Assembly: GCA_003216955.1 (NCBI GenBank) | Contig: QCHZ01000004.1 | Location: 62,001 to 126,000, forward strand | Length of the DNA: 64,000 nucleotides | From: Prochlorococcus sp. AG-402-I21 | Lineage (GTDB): Bacteria > Cyanobacteriota > Cyanobacteriia > PCC-6307 > Cyanobiaceae | Reading direction: 5' to 3' | Part shown: piece by piece, positions 1-11,416 of the stretch | How positions within the stretch are numbered: position 1 is the first letter of the stretch | Layout: each line of letters begins with the position of its first letter | Made by a program: the position numbers and the translations under genes | The notes under the pieces: generated by a model | What the model was told of the DNA's origin: nothing | What the model saw: the letters and a program-made list of their open reading frames with translations, nothing else | The model's database searches: none

Positions 1-101
1 TCATTAAGAACGTTCTCTCCGAAAAAGTCTTAAGTGAAGCATCTGAATCAATGCTCAAAGACGCTATTAACGAGGTTAAATCCTCCATGCTTGCGGCTTA
101 A
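1..101 (+). CDS. atpA: ATP synthase F1 subunit alpha, C-terminal end (partial)
   Basis: The last 32 codons of a gene entering from the left edge, read in the frame that starts at base 3 and ending with TAA at 99-101. The peptide ends SSMLAA and is a helical, charged tail of the kind seen at the end of F1 alpha subunits. atpG follows after 32 bases in the same direction, which matches the cyanobacterial atp1 operon order (alpha then gamma). The catalytic part lies outside the window, so the call rests on context plus this tail. Confidence 0.85.
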   Translation, partial: IKNVLSEKVLSEASESMLKDAINEVKSSMLAA

Positions 102-133
102 ATACAAAGGCTATCTAAGAGAGACAATCACCT

Positions 134-1084
134 ATGGCTAACCTCAAGGACATAAGAGACAGAATTGTATCTGTCAAAAACACCAGGAAAATCACAGAGG
201 CGATGAGACTCGTTGCTGCTGCGAAAGTTCGCAGAGCACAGGATCAGGTCCTTCGTAGTAGACCTTTCGCTGATCGATTGGCAAGGGTTTTAGAAAATAT
301 ACAATCAAGAATGCAGTTTGAAGCTGCTGATTCTCCTCTACTCAATAGGCGTGAAGTTAAGACAATCACTCTCTTGGCTGTTACTGGGGATAGAGGACTA
401 TGTGGGGGCTACAATGCAAATATTATTAAACGAACAGAGAAACGGTATGCCGAATTAAAAGGGCAAGGATATAGTCCTGACCTAGTGTTAATTGGTAAGA
501 AAGCTATAGGATACTTCGAGAATAGATCTAGTCTTTATAATATAAGAGCTACTTTTAAAGAATTAGAACAAGTTCCGACTTCTGAGGATGCTGGCTCTAT
601 TACTAGTGAAGTATTAGCAGAATTTCTTTCTGAAAGTACTGATCGAGTAGAGGTTATTTTTACTAAGTTTGTAAGTTTGGTTAGTTGTAACCCAACAATA
701 CAAACTCTTTTACCTTTAGATCCTCAAGGAATAGCAGATTCAGAAGATGAAATTTTCAGACTAACTACAAAAGATAGTCAATTAATTATTGAGAAAGATG
801 CTGCTCCTTCGAATGAAGAGCCAAAATTACCATCGGATATTGTTTTTGAACAAAGTCCTGATCAACTTTTGAATGCTCTTTTACCTCTTTATTTACAGAA
901 TCAATTACTACGTGCATTACAGGAGTCAGCTGCTTCCGAGTTGGCGAGTAGAATGACTGCAATGAATAACGCTAGTGATAATGCTAAGGAATTGGCAAAA
1001 AACCTTACTATTGATTACAACAAAGCTAGACAAGCAGCAATTACGCAAGAGATATTAGAAGTTGTGGGTGGAGCTGCAGCTTAG
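134..1084 (+). CDS. atpG: ATP synthase F1 subunit gamma
   Basis: Central rotor stalk of the thylakoid/plasma-membrane F1Fo ATP synthase, coupling proton flow to ATP synthesis. The 316-residue protein starts [17 protein letters not shown] and ends in the conserved helix with [13 protein letters not shown], the two coiled-coil ends typical of gamma. It is longer than the E. coli protein because of an acidic insert around residues 195-240, a known feature of cyanobacterial and plastid gamma subunits. The insert has no cysteine pair, so plant-type thiol regulation is not expected. It lies 32 bases after atpA and probably shares its transcript. Confidence 0.97.
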   Translation: MANLKDIRDRIVSVKNTRKITEAMRLVAAAKVRRAQDQVLRSRPFADRLARVLENIQSRMQFEAADSPLLNRREVKTITLLAVTGDRGLCGGYNANIIKRTEKRYAELKGQGYSPDLVLIGKKAIGYFENRSSLYNIRATFKELEQVPTSEDAGSITSEVLAEFLSESTDRVEVIFTKFVSLVSCNPTIQTLLPLDPQGIADSEDEIFRLTTKDSQLIIEKDAAPSNEEPKLPSDIVFEQSPDQLLNALLPLYLQNQLLRALQESAASELASRMTAMNNASDNAKELAKNLTIDYNKARQAAITQEILEVVGGAAA

Positions 1085-1137
1085 TTTCTTATAGGTTTCT
1101 GGCTTTACGAATTCATAAATTATAAGTAATTAATAAA

Positions 1138-1365
1138 GTGAATCTTGAATTTATAGAATTAGACCTTGATTGGCCTTCTGAATTAAGTGTATACGATTTG
1201 AGAAATTATATTTTATCTAAACTAGTTGAATATGGCGAACCACTCAGGTGGGCGATTACTTCAGTAACTGATCACTATGACAAAGAAATCCAGATAATAT
1301 CAGTAGAAGTTGTCTTGATTATTAATCAAGATAAGGGGACAGAAATTAATTCTGAATTGAATTAA
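1138..1365 (+). CDS. conserved hypothetical small protein (75 aa)
   Basis: A GTG-started 75-codon gene directly after atpG and 7 bases before the DUF3326 gene, all in the same direction. The protein begins MNLEFIELDLDWP and has alternating hydrophobic strands with a central aromatic segment, suggesting a small soluble alpha/beta fold. No signal peptide, membrane segment or metal-binding cysteines are visible. I do not recognise a family. Tight spacing to both neighbours suggests a short cotranscribed unit with the downstream gene. Confidence 0.65.
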   Translation: MNLEFIELDLDWPSELSVYDLRNYILSKLVEYGEPLRWAITSVTDHYDKEIQIISVEVVLIINQDKGTEINSELN

Positions 1366-1372
1366 TTTCTGT

Positions 1373-2485
1373 ATGACTAACGCTGAACCTTTGCCAACAT
1401 TATTGATTATTCCTACTGGCATAGGGTGCAATATTGGTGGATATGCAGGGGATGCAATCCCTGCTGCAAGATTATTGGCTTCTGCTAGTGAATGTTTAAT
1501 AACGCATCCCAATGTTATGAATGGTGGGTCTTTATATTGGTCAAATACTTGTATCCAATATGTAGAAGGATATAGTTTAAATCTTTTTGCTGCTGGAGAA
1601 GTATTTTTAAAACCAGTAAGACAACAAAAAGTAGGTTTACTTTTAGATGCTGGCTTAGAGTCTGATTTAAAGAAAAGACATTTACAAGTCGCTGACGGCT
1701 GTGTCGCAAGCTTGGGGCTGGATATTGGCCCTGTAATTACCACTGAAAGAGCTATACGAATTAATTTAAAAAAGGGTTTAAGTGGTTCAAGTTGGGGGGA
1801 TATCGAAGAACCTGATGTTCTTTTAAGAGCTGCTGAAAAATTAAAGAAAGCTGGTGCAACTGCTATTGCTGTAGTAACTCGCTTTCCTGATGATAGTGAT
1901 GGATTAGAGACTAAACTTTATCGACAAGGTAATGGTGTAGATATTATTGCTGGGGTCGAAGCTGTAATAAGTCATTTTCTTGTCAAGCATTTATTGATTC
2001 CATGTGCACATGCACCTGGTTTAGCCCCTTTGCCAATTGATTATGATCTAGATCCTCGAACCTCGGGAGAGGAGATAGGATATACATTTTTGCAAAGTGT
2101 TTTAGTTGGTCTTAGTCGTGCACCCGATCTGATTAGTAAGTCAGAAGTGAAAACCAAAGAAAATGCTTTATTACAGGTGAAAACTTTATTAACTAATAGG
2201 GACCTAGGAGCCGTAGTTGTGCCACAGGGTGCATTAGGTGGCGAAGCAGTTTTGTCTTGTATCGAAAGATTTATTCCTTTGATAATAGTTTCTAATCCAG
2301 GAGTATTAAATGTTAGCTCAACAAAGATGAGGCTGGATTGCTTAAGTGGTGATAAAGATAAGAATATTTTTTATGTTGACAATTATTTAGAGGCTGCAGG
2401 ATTAATAACAGCTTTACGTTATGGGATTAATATTAAGTCTCTGCGAAGACCAATTAGTTGTTTAAAGGAATTCAATGCCGATTAG
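1373..2485 (+). CDS. DUF3326 family protein
   Basis: A 370-residue protein of the cyanobacterial/plant DUF3326 type. Recognisable stretches are LLIIPTGIGCNIGGYAGDA near the N-terminus, LITHPNVMNGG (about 42-52), VVTRFPDD in the middle and ALGGEAVLSC towards the end. The Gly-rich N-terminal strand-loop and following strands suggest a Rossmann-like fold, but no enzymatic activity is established for the family as far as I know. It starts 7 bases after the upstream 75-residue gene and ends 16 bases before the convergent nadE gene. Confidence 0.8.
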   Translation: MTNAEPLPTLLIIPTGIGCNIGGYAGDAIPAARLLASASECLITHPNVMNGGSLYWSNTCIQYVEGYSLNLFAAGEVFLKPVRQQKVGLLLDAGLESDLKKRHLQVADGCVASLGLDIGPVITTERAIRINLKKGLSGSSWGDIEEPDVLLRAAEKLKKAGATAIAVVTRFPDDSDGLETKLYRQGNGVDIIAGVEAVISHFLVKHLLIPCAHAPGLAPLPIDYDLDPRTSGEEIGYTFLQSVLVGLSRAPDLISKSEVKTKENALLQVKTLLTNRDLGAVVVPQGALGGEAVLSCIERFIPLIIVSNPGVLNVSSTKMRLDCLSGDKDKNIFYVDNYLEAAGLITALRYGINIKSLRRPISCLKEFNAD

Positions 2486-2501
2486 AGGTAGCTTAAAGGA
2501 T

Positions 2502-4202
2502 TTATCGTGAGGCTATTGGTTTTTTCCACCCACTACCAAAAGCTTGATTACTAATTTTCAATAAAGGAGGTGCTTGATAACGTTTGAATTCAGCATTCTT
2601 TAATAAGTTGGCTATTTTATGAACAATTTTCTTATCAAATCCTTGTTCTATTAAGACTTCAGTGGGTAAGTGCTGTTCAATTAATCCTTTTAGTATTGGA
2701 TCAAGAATAGAATAATCAGGTAATGAGTCGCTATCTAATTGTTCTGGACGTAATTCAGCACTGGGAGGCTTGTTCCTTATCTCGGAACTTATAATTTCTC
2801 CGTTTTGAGGAAGAGAGAAATCATTTCTACAACTTAATGACGACTCACTATCGATCCAATTACATAGATCAAATACACTTGTCTTGTAAAGATCTCCAAT
2901 TACCGACAGGCCTCCATTCATGTCTCCGTAAAGGGTGCAATATCCTACGGCCAATTCGGACTTGTTTCCTGTAGATAGCAGCAAATGTTTTTTTTGATTT
3001 GCTAGAGCCATCAATATTGTCCCTCTAATACGAGATTGTAGGTTTTCAGCTGTGATGCCGGTTGGTATGCCCCATGTTGAATTGGATAAGACATCATTAA
3101 AACTATTCATTACATCTGAAATCGGAATCTTTTGATGATTTATTCCAAGTCGATTAGCTAATGTCGTTGCATCTTGTATAGACCCTGCTGAACTCCATGG
3201 AGATGGCATTAAAATCGCATGAACTTTAGAGATGCCTAAAGCTGCTACTGCAATAGTTGCTACTAGAGCTGAATCAATACCCCCACTTAGTCCAATAATG
3301 GCACTGTTGAAATTACATTTTCTTGCATAATCTTTAACCCCAAGCACCAAAGCTCTGAACAGGATCTCTTGTGATATTGGATGTTTACTAGATATTGAGG
3401 GTTGTTGTTTGAGGGAAGATATGTCATAAAGGCCAATTGATTCTCTAAAGGCAGGAAGTTCTTGTTGTAACTCTCCTTTTTTATTAAGAGCAAAACTAGA
3501 ACCATCAAAGATTAATTCATCATTCCCTCCTATTTGATTGACATAAATCACAGGGCATGAGAGACGAATAGCTGCTTTGGCGGCTATTCGTTGACGTAAT
3601 AAGCTTTTCGATTCAATAAATGGAGAAGCTGAAAGATTAATAAGTAAATCTAATTTTTCATTTTCTAGGGATCTAATAGGATCTGTCCCTTGTATCTTTT
3701 CATTTTGTAGATTTTGCTCAACCCATATATCTTCACAAATAGTTATTCCGATTTTCCAAATTTTTTCTTGGTAATACAAATTTAAAATACTACTATTGTC
3801 TGCGGAACGAAAATAACGTTTTTCATCAAAAACATCGTAAGTAGGTAGGAGTTGTTTCCTCGCTACGATTCTCCAAGTACCTTTTTCAAGAATAACAACA
3901 GAGTTATAAAGTTTAGGGATTTCTATATCGTAAGTTGGTTCTGCAATACCGATTAAGACAGATAAGTTGTGATTAAGATTTTTCAACCTTTTGCTTAATT
4001 TGTTTAGGGCATCATTTTCTTCTTCAAAAAGTCTTGGATTAAATAATAAGTCTTTAGGAGGGTAGCCGATCAAAGAAAGTTCTGGTGTGATTATTAGACC
4101 CACATCCTCGTTTTTGATCTCTGCACAAACTTCAAATATTTTCTCGGCATTACCAGAGAGATCCCCAATGATTGGATTGAGTTGGGCCAATGCTAATTTC
4201 AT
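2502..4202 (-). CDS. nadE: NAD+ synthase, glutamine-hydrolysing
   Basis: Final step of NAD synthesis: amidation of nicotinate adenine dinucleotide using glutamine and ATP. The N-terminal nitrilase-type glutaminase domain (about 1-265) shows the catalytic triad as E41 (PELSLIGYPP), K116 (RKQLLPTYDVFDEKRYF) and C156 (ITICEDIW). The synthetase domain has the ATP pyrophosphatase loop LSGGIDSAL (SGGIDS at 306-311) and STGNKSELAVGYCTLYGD further on. The length of 566 suits the two-domain bacterial form. Its ATG overlaps the nadD stop codon by one base (TAATG), so the last two steps of the pathway are translationally coupled. Confidence 0.97.
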   Translation of the reverse strand: MKLALAQLNPIIGDLSGNAEKIFEVCAEIKNEDVGLIITPELSLIGYPPKDLLFNPRLFEEENDALNKLSKRLKNLNHNLSVLIGIAEPTYDIEIPKLYNSVVILEKGTWRIVARKQLLPTYDVFDEKRYFRSADNSSILNLYYQEKIWKIGITICEDIWVEQNLQNEKIQGTDPIRSLENEKLDLLINLSASPFIESKSLLRQRIAAKAAIRLSCPVIYVNQIGGNDELIFDGSSFALNKKGELQQELPAFRESIGLYDISSLKQQPSISSKHPISQEILFRALVLGVKDYARKCNFNSAIIGLSGGIDSALVATIAVAALGISKVHAILMPSPWSSAGSIQDATTLANRLGINHQKIPISDVMNSFNDVLSNSTWGIPTGITAENLQSRIRGTILMALANQKKHLLLSTGNKSELAVGYCTLYGDMNGGLSVIGDLYKTSVFDLCNWIDSESSLSCRNDFSLPQNGEIISSEIRNKPPSAELRPEQLDSDSLPDYSILDPILKGLIEQHLPTEVLIEQGFDKKIVHKIANLLKNAEFKRYQAPPLLKISNQAFGSGWKKPIASR

Positions 4203-4786
4203 TATCTGTTATCAGCTAAACCATATAGATTTTCTTCAAGTAGTAATGGGAGAAGTTCTTGAGGGACAAGAACTTCTTGAGGTCTCTCTCTAAATTTTGA
4301 ACTTGATGATTCAGGTATATTGAAAGGTAAAAGATCAATTTCGCCTCCTAGTTTTTTAATTTCTTCTAATTGATTATCGCTTATTGGCCATCCATCTCTC
4401 ATTGCAATAGCTATTGTTGCTTTATTGAGAATAGACTTAGCATTAAGCCACTTTGGAACTTGAACAGCTAAATCACTTCCAATGACAAAACTAAAACTTG
4501 CTTCTGGCCATAGTTGGAAAGCTTTCTTTAAAGTATGAATTGTCCTAGGGCTACTCAATTCTTGAACTAGCTCTAATTTAGGATGTGAGATTTTCTTTAC
4601 TAGAATTCTTAAAAGTTGAGTTCTTTTTAGAAGAGGGATTTGATGCCTTTTGTCAGGGTTATCACTTGCCCATGTGATAACTTTTGGGAAGATTTTTGTT
4701 AATTCACTTAATAAGGCCTCGTGACCAAGAGTGGGTGGATCAGCGCTTGTTCCAAATAAGGCTATTGAATTTATTTTGGCTTTCAT
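4202..4786 (-). CDS. nadD: nicotinate-nucleotide adenylyltransferase
   Basis: Transfers AMP from ATP to nicotinate mononucleotide, giving the substrate of the NadE enzyme encoded next. The nucleotidyltransferase signature is near the start as GTSADPPTLGHEAL (about residues 12-25). The later SSSSKFRERP segment corresponds to the usual C-terminal phosphate-binding ISST-like motif. The length of 194 residues is normal. Its ATG overlaps the end of the GTPase gene by four bases (ATGA) and its stop overlaps the nadE start, so it sits in the middle of a coupled operon. Confidence 0.93.
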   Translation of the reverse strand: MKAKINSIALFGTSADPPTLGHEALLSELTKIFPKVITWASDNPDKRHQIPLLKRTQLLRILVKKISHPKLELVQELSSPRTIHTLKKAFQLWPEASFSFVIGSDLAVQVPKWLNAKSILNKATIAIAMRDGWPISDNQLEEIKKLGGEIDLLPFNIPESSSSKFRERPQEVLVPQELLPLLLEENLYGLADNR

Positions 4787-6105
4787 GGCAATAAATAATG
4801 TTTATTTTTTTCTGTACTTGATGTTAGAAATTTAAAGTCACCCAGCATTACTCTTAAATCTGAATTCTTTTTGAGAAGATAGTTCAACATTAATCGAGGC
4901 CTGCCATCATTCCTATTTGTCCCCATCAGAAATTTATAGGCTGCGAGACGACCTATAAGCTTTGTCGTGTGAATAGCAAGTGCTGCTTGAGCAATGGCTA
5001 TAGGGCCAGCAGGTGCAAGGCTTAATCCGCCAGTAAGAGGTGCAGCAAGGATCATTATTTGCTTGAAAACATTTAAGGTGATTTGTATTCCTATTTGTGC
5101 ACCCCCTAGTAATGAATTTTGAAAACTAAGCTTTTTTACTAGTTGTCTAGCGGAGGGACCACTTACTGTTAAACCATATAATTTACTTAGTTGGATAATT
5201 AGAGCACTATCCAAAGCTAGACTGCTAATAAGATCAATCATTAAGAAGGGATTAACTGCTACTCCTGAGGCTTTTAAAGTTGCATATTTGCCAATTAAAC
5301 TTTGTGCTTCTTCTTTTTTTCTCAGTAGTCGACTCTCCTTAAGTAATTTATGGAATTGGTCTGCAATTCTTAGACTATTTATACAAAGAATCAACTCACC
5401 ACTTTGTTCAAGAAAATCTTTAAGTTCGTTTTTTAGAAAATCAACTTTAGGCGTTTTTTGTTCACTTCTAACAGTCCCATCTGGTTTTATTTTTGCTTCC
5501 CTTGGAGATGATGATACTAGAGCAATTTTAATTTTTTGTTTGCAAAATGATAATTTCCTATGAATACTTGAGAGTATTAGTTTTGTCTCTTGTGTGCTCC
5601 ATTGATCACAACGATTTAAGACTAGTAGTATTGGTTTGTTATGCCTTAATAGCTCTTTAATAGAATTTAGGTCGATCCGAGTTATATCACTATCAATTAC
5701 AAATAGAATTAAGTCTGTATCTAATACATAATTAAAATTTCTTTCTTCTTTATTAGTATTATTTATTTCATCTATACCTGGAAAGTCCAATAGCTCAACC
5801 TTCTTTAAGCTTCTAAATCTTTTGTCCCATTGATAAGATTTAATCGCCTTTGTATTTCCATTTAGTATGTCTGTTTGAAATATTTGCTTTTCAATTAATG
5901 CATTTAATAAGCTTGATTTACCAACTCCAACACGGCCATATACTGATATATGTAGTTCTTGCTTTTCTAATTTTTTTATTTGAAAATCTAGTTGATTTAA
6001 AATGTTTTCAAATTTAATTCTCTCGTAATTAGTAAGATTTAAATTTTTCTTCCATTGACTAAGTGAAAAGATGCATTTTGTAGGTATATCTCTTTTGTTA
6101 ATCAT
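4783..6105 (-). CDS. Era-like GTPase with hydrophobic C-terminal domain (DUF697-like)
   Basis: A 440-residue GTP-binding protein. G1 is GRVGVGKSS (57-65), G3 is DFPG (107-110) and the G4 position reads NRCD (164-167) instead of the usual NKxD. Residues about 265-410 are rich in Gly, Ala and Leu and resemble the membrane-associated DUF697 module found behind such GTPases in cyanobacteria. It overlaps both neighbours by four bases, downstream of the CNNM-like gene and upstream of nadD. The cellular role is unknown. Context suggests only cotranslation, not a role in NAD synthesis. Confidence 0.8.
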   Translation of the reverse strand: MINKRDIPTKCIFSLSQWKKNLNLTNYERIKFENILNQLDFQIKKLEKQELHISVYGRVGVGKSSLLNALIEKQIFQTDILNGNTKAIKSYQWDKRFRSLKKVELLDFPGIDEINNTNKEERNFNYVLDTDLILFVIDSDITRIDLNSIKELLRHNKPILLVLNRCDQWSTQETKLILSSIHRKLSFCKQKIKIALVSSSPREAKIKPDGTVRSEQKTPKVDFLKNELKDFLEQSGELILCINSLRIADQFHKLLKESRLLRKKEEAQSLIGKYATLKASGVAVNPFLMIDLISSLALDSALIIQLSKLYGLTVSGPSARQLVKKLSFQNSLLGGAQIGIQITLNVFKQIMILAAPLTGGLSLAPAGPIAIAQAALAIHTTKLIGRLAAYKFLMGTNRNDGRPRLMLNYLLKKNSDLRVMLGDFKFLTSSTEKNKHYLLP

Positions 6106-7094
6106 GTTTTAGATTTCCCCCACCAACCAGCTAGTACTGCTAAAACCGCTTCCGCTCCAACTAATCCAACAAATCCTCCAAATTCATCTACCACGACTCT
6201 GACCCCTTTTTTGTCGTCATTAAATCCAAGAAGTAATCTGTCTACTCGAATCATTTCAGGCACAAACTCTACATTTTCGCTTAGATCGTAGGGAGTTAGA
6301 TGGGAATCTCCTCGAAGTAAAGAGGTTAATAGCTTCTCACGGTTGGCAACACCAACGACCTTGTCAACTTCTTCACCTAATATTACCCACCATGTTGAAT
6401 TATTCTCTAATAAGTTTGATTTGACAGATTGAAGAGAAACTCTCCCTGGAAGTGTAGGGGCAGCAACTCTAGGAGTCATAAGATCTTTAGCCGTAAGATC
6501 ATTTAGCTGAAAAACCTTGGATATCATTGCAGCTTCATCTGCTTCAATTTGACCAATTTGAGAACCAAGTTTAGCCATCTGCCTGATTTCTTCTTCGTCT
6601 GTTGTTAGCTCACTCTTGGCAGTGATAATTGGCAATAGACGTTCTAAAAATATTAGCAATGGCCTCATTATGATACTTAAGAAATCAAGAATAGGAGCGC
6701 TAGTTAAACTGATTTGCAATGCAAGTCTTGTCCCAAGAGCTTTGGGGACAATTTCTCCAAGAAGTAAAACAAGAATGGTCAGGCCAATCGAAAATATTGG
6801 CATTAGATATCCGATTCGATTTTGGAATATGAAACTTGCGTAGCTACCAACCATCAGACTTCCAAATATGTTGAAACTGTTATTAGCAATTGTTACTACA
6901 GTTAAAGTCCTTCCAAGTCTGTGACGTAATTTTTCTAATCTCTTAGCGCCTAAAACTTTTGGACTTCTTCTTGCTAGCTCATGAACGTGCAATGGATTAA
7001 CAGCCAATAGCGCTGCCTCTATCCCTGAGCACATTGCGGAACCAATTAAAACAACCGCAACAAGAGCAGTTAAGAGCAGAATGTCTTGGGTCAT
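6102..7094 (-). CDS. CNNM/DUF21 membrane protein with CBS domains (HlyC/CorC-like)
   Basis: A 330-residue membrane protein of the CNNM/CorC class, linked in other bacteria to Mg2+ or Co2+ movement. About residues 1-180 form the DUF21 domain with several hydrophobic helices and the signature GEIVPKALG (about 113-121). Acidic TTDEEEIRQM and two CBS-like segments (LTAKDLMTPRVAAPTLPG and VVVDEFGGFVGLVG) follow. The usual C-terminal CorC_HlyC domain is missing because the protein stops soon after the second CBS unit. It is the promoter-proximal gene of an overlapping operon with the GTPase, nadD and nadE. Confidence 0.85.
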   Translation of the reverse strand: MTQDILLLTALVAVVLIGSAMCSGIEAALLAVNPLHVHELARRSPKVLGAKRLEKLRHRLGRTLTVVTIANNSFNIFGSLMVGSYASFIFQNRIGYLMPIFSIGLTILVLLLGEIVPKALGTRLALQISLTSAPILDFLSIIMRPLLIFLERLLPIITAKSELTTDEEEIRQMAKLGSQIGQIEADEAAMISKVFQLNDLTAKDLMTPRVAAPTLPGRVSLQSVKSNLLENNSTWWVILGEEVDKVVGVANREKLLTSLLRGDSHLTPYDLSENVEFVPEMIRVDRLLLGFNDDKKGVRVVVDEFGGFVGLVGAEAVLAVLAGWWGKSKT

Positions 7095-7190
7095 CCCCTA
7101 GAGATTTTATAAAGAGTAAGGATCTTTTGCTTTTATTTTTCCATTAAGTTAGTTCTCTTGCCATCCTTAAGAGTAAATAGGAGTATTTTT

Positions 7191-8510
7191 GTGGCTCATT
7201 CAAGTGTTTTTCGTCGCCGTAGAGACATATTTTTGTCACATTTAGGCTCTCATGCGGCTGTCATTCCAGCGGCAGAATTAGTCACTCATCATGCAGATTG
7301 TGAGTACCCATTCCGTCAAAATAGTGATTTTTGGTACTTAACTGGTTTTGACGAGCCAAATGCAGTGGCTTTGTTTTTACCTCATAAACCCAAGGGAGAA
7401 CAATATGTACTATTCGTCTTACCCAAGGAGTCCAGTGCAGAGATTTGGACAGGCTTTAGGTGGGGAGCAAAAGGAGTTTTAGATAATTTCGATGTTGATA
7501 TATCTCATTCTTTGAATGAATTGCCAGACCTTTTGCCTCATTATTTAAGAGGAGCCGAAGGGATTGCTTTTCGAGTTGGGAAACATCCAAATTTGGAGCC
7601 TTTGGTTTTGAAAACTTGGTCTGAGCATTTACAAAAACTTCCTAGAAGCGGCTCCGCTCCATTGTCCATGATTGCGCCTTGCCCAATACTTCATGATCTA
7701 AGACTTCGAAAGGATGATTTTGAGATAGAACGGATGCGTATTGCATCAAAAATTTCTGCAGAGGGTCATGAAATAGTTAGAGAATTTGCTCGCCCAGGAA
7801 TGAATGAGAGAGATTTACAAGCTCAAATAGAAAAATACTTTCTTGAAAAAGGGACAAGGGGGCCTGCTTATAGTTCAATAATTGCCTCGGGAGACAATGC
7901 ATGTGTACTTCATTACACGGCAAATAATTCACTCATTAGAGATGGGGATCTTGTTTTGATAGATGCAGGTTGCTCTTTGGATGATTATTACAATGGCGAT
8001 ATTACAAGAACCTTTCCTGCCAATGGAAAATTTTCTGGAGAACAAAAAGCTTTATATGAAATTACTCTTATTGCTCAAGAAGCCGCAATTCAATGTGTTC
8101 GCCCAGGTGATAACGCTGAGAATGTTCATATGACTGCCTTGAAGCATCTTGTTGAGGGCTTAGTTGATATTGGCCTATTAGTTGGTGAAGTGGATTCGAT
8201 AATTGAACAAGAAGCTTACTCTCATTTGTATATGCATCGAACCGGGCATTGGTTAGGTCTAGATGTTCATGATGTAGGGGCATATCGACTGGGTGATTAT
8301 CATCTGAAGCTTGAACCTGGAATGGTTTTAACAGTGGAACCTGGTATCTACATCAGTGACCGTTTAGCAGTACCAAAGGGTCAGCCTGAGATAGATGAAA
8401 GGTGGAAAGGGATTGGAATTCGCATTGAAGATGATGTTTTGGTAACAAAAGATTCTGTAGAAGTATTGAGTCGTAGTGCAATTAAGAATGTGATTGATTT
8501 GGAAAATTGA
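7191..8510 (+). CDS. pepP: Xaa-Pro aminopeptidase P
   Basis: Metallopeptidase removing N-terminal residues that precede proline. The N-terminal domain has CEYPFRQNSDFWYLTGFDEPNAV, very close to E. coli PepP. The C-terminal pita-bread domain carries the metal ligands in VLIDAGCSLDDYYNGDITRTFP, HRTGHWLGLDVHD, VEPGIYI and IRIEDDVLV. I place the start at GTG 7191 because AGGAG lies at 7179-7183 with a 7-base spacer and the resulting 439 residues fit the family. A TTG at 7158 in the same frame has no comparable ribosome site. The gene is divergent from the CNNM operon. Confidence 0.93.
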   Translation: MAHSSVFRRRRDIFLSHLGSHAAVIPAAELVTHHADCEYPFRQNSDFWYLTGFDEPNAVALFLPHKPKGEQYVLFVLPKESSAEIWTGFRWGAKGVLDNFDVDISHSLNELPDLLPHYLRGAEGIAFRVGKHPNLEPLVLKTWSEHLQKLPRSGSAPLSMIAPCPILHDLRLRKDDFEIERMRIASKISAEGHEIVREFARPGMNERDLQAQIEKYFLEKGTRGPAYSSIIASGDNACVLHYTANNSLIRDGDLVLIDAGCSLDDYYNGDITRTFPANGKFSGEQKALYEITLIAQEAAIQCVRPGDNAENVHMTALKHLVEGLVDIGLLVGEVDSIIEQEAYSHLYMHRTGHWLGLDVHDVGAYRLGDYHLKLEPGMVLTVEPGIYISDRLAVPKGQPEIDERWKGIGIRIEDDVLVTKDSVEVLSRSAIKNVIDLEN

Positions 8511-8692
8511 TTAAATTTTTTAGAAAATTTCTGAGAAAATCTTTTTAATTAAATTGTCCATGATGAATTAATCTAGCCAAATATTTTTCTACTTTCATAA
8601 CCCCATCATTATCAAATAGTAGAAAACCTTTTGAATTCCTACTTTAGTAATTCAAATAGGTCCTAGCTCCTGTTAAGTTAGTATTTTGTTAA

Positions 8693-9210
<518 letters not shown>

Positions 9211-9211
<1 letters not shown>

Positions 9212-9246
9212 AAAATCCTTGAACATAATTATGTTCAAGGGAAACA
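9211..9246 (-). terminator. Rho-independent terminator after atpC (possibly bidirectional)
   Basis: A perfect 24-base palindrome occupies 9217-9240 (arms CCTTGAACAT and ATGTTCAAGG around AATT). Read on the minus strand it is followed by a run of T (A at 9211-9215), as expected for termination of the atpB-atpC transcript. It may also serve ycf65, which ends at 9211 on the plus strand, although the T-run is weaker on that side. Confidence 0.8.
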
Positions 9247-9261
9247 ATGTTTTTTAAACTT

Positions 9262-9669
9262 TTAGTCAGATTTTGAAGCATTAAACCAAGCTTTAGCTTT
9301 ATTTAATGCTTCTTCCGCTTTGATTTTTTCAGATGAAGTTGCCTTATCCTGAGTTTGACTTAGTTGATTTTTAGCTTGTTCTAATTCAGCTTCAGCTTTA
9401 GCAGAATCAATATTTTTTCCCATCTCAGCTCTATTTACTAAAACTGTCACTTCGTTGGATTCCACTTCTGCGAAACCCCCACAAAGTGCTATTGAATCCC
9501 AATGACCGTTTTTTAAAACTCTTAATACTCCAAAATCAATAGCAGTAACCATTGAAATGTGACCAGGTAATACTCCCAATAGGCCAGTAGTGCTTGGAAG
9601 TATTATTTCATCAGCAGTATCGTCAAATACGCTCTGATCAGGAGCAAGAACTCGTAGAGTTAATGTCAT
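9262..9669 (-). CDS. atpC: ATP synthase F1 subunit epsilon
   Basis: Regulatory subunit of the F1 central stalk. The 135-residue protein shows the N-terminal beta-sandwich (LTLRVLAPDQSVFDD, LPSTTGLLGVLPGHISMVTAIDFGVLRV) and a C-terminal helical hairpin rich in Ala, Lys and Glu (AKAEAELEQAKNQLSQTQ). It follows atpB by 57 bases in the same direction, the usual cyanobacterial atp2 operon, kept apart from the alpha-gamma locus at the left end of the window. Confidence 0.97.
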   Translation of the reverse strand: MTLTLRVLAPDQSVFDDTADEIILPSTTGLLGVLPGHISMVTAIDFGVLRVLKNGHWDSIALCGGFAEVESNEVTVLVNRAEMGKNIDSAKAEAELEQAKNQLSQTQDKATSSEKIKAEEALNKAKAWFNASKSD

Positions 9670-9726
9670 TTCTTGGGGATTTTAGAAAAAAGTTGACTGA
9701 AGGTGATTGAGAGTGAAAAAAGATTT

Positions 9727-11253
<1,527 letters not shown>

Positions 11254-11282
11254 CTACCACTCCACAGGCATTTTTTTTTTGT

Positions 11283-11298
11283 GTTCGGTCAACCGCAC
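11283..11298 (+). promoter_or_regulatory. K-box-like element upstream of groESL
   Basis: The 16 bases GTTCGGTCAACCGCAC fit the consensus GTTCGG-NNAN-CCNNAC that I recall for the cyanobacterial K-box, an element reported upstream of groESL and linked to light and heat responsive expression without HrcA/CIRCE. It lies 118 bases before the groES start and in the divergent spacer shared with atpB. The match is read directly from the sequence; its function here is inferred. Confidence 0.6.
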
Positions 11299-11416
11299 AG
11301 AATATATGTGGTCTAGAGCGTACTTAGATGCATAAATTAATACCGTTGGTAATGAGTAATACTCTTTATCGAGTCAGCGCTAAGCGCTTTTGTTTTTTTT
11401 GCTACTGCACTAATCT

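Noticed and set aside
11340-11400. Possible CIRCE element (inverted repeat with CTC...GAG) upstream of groES
   Set aside because: Only ACTC/GAGT with a six-base gap matches; the TTAGCACTC-N9-GAGTGCTAA pattern is not met.
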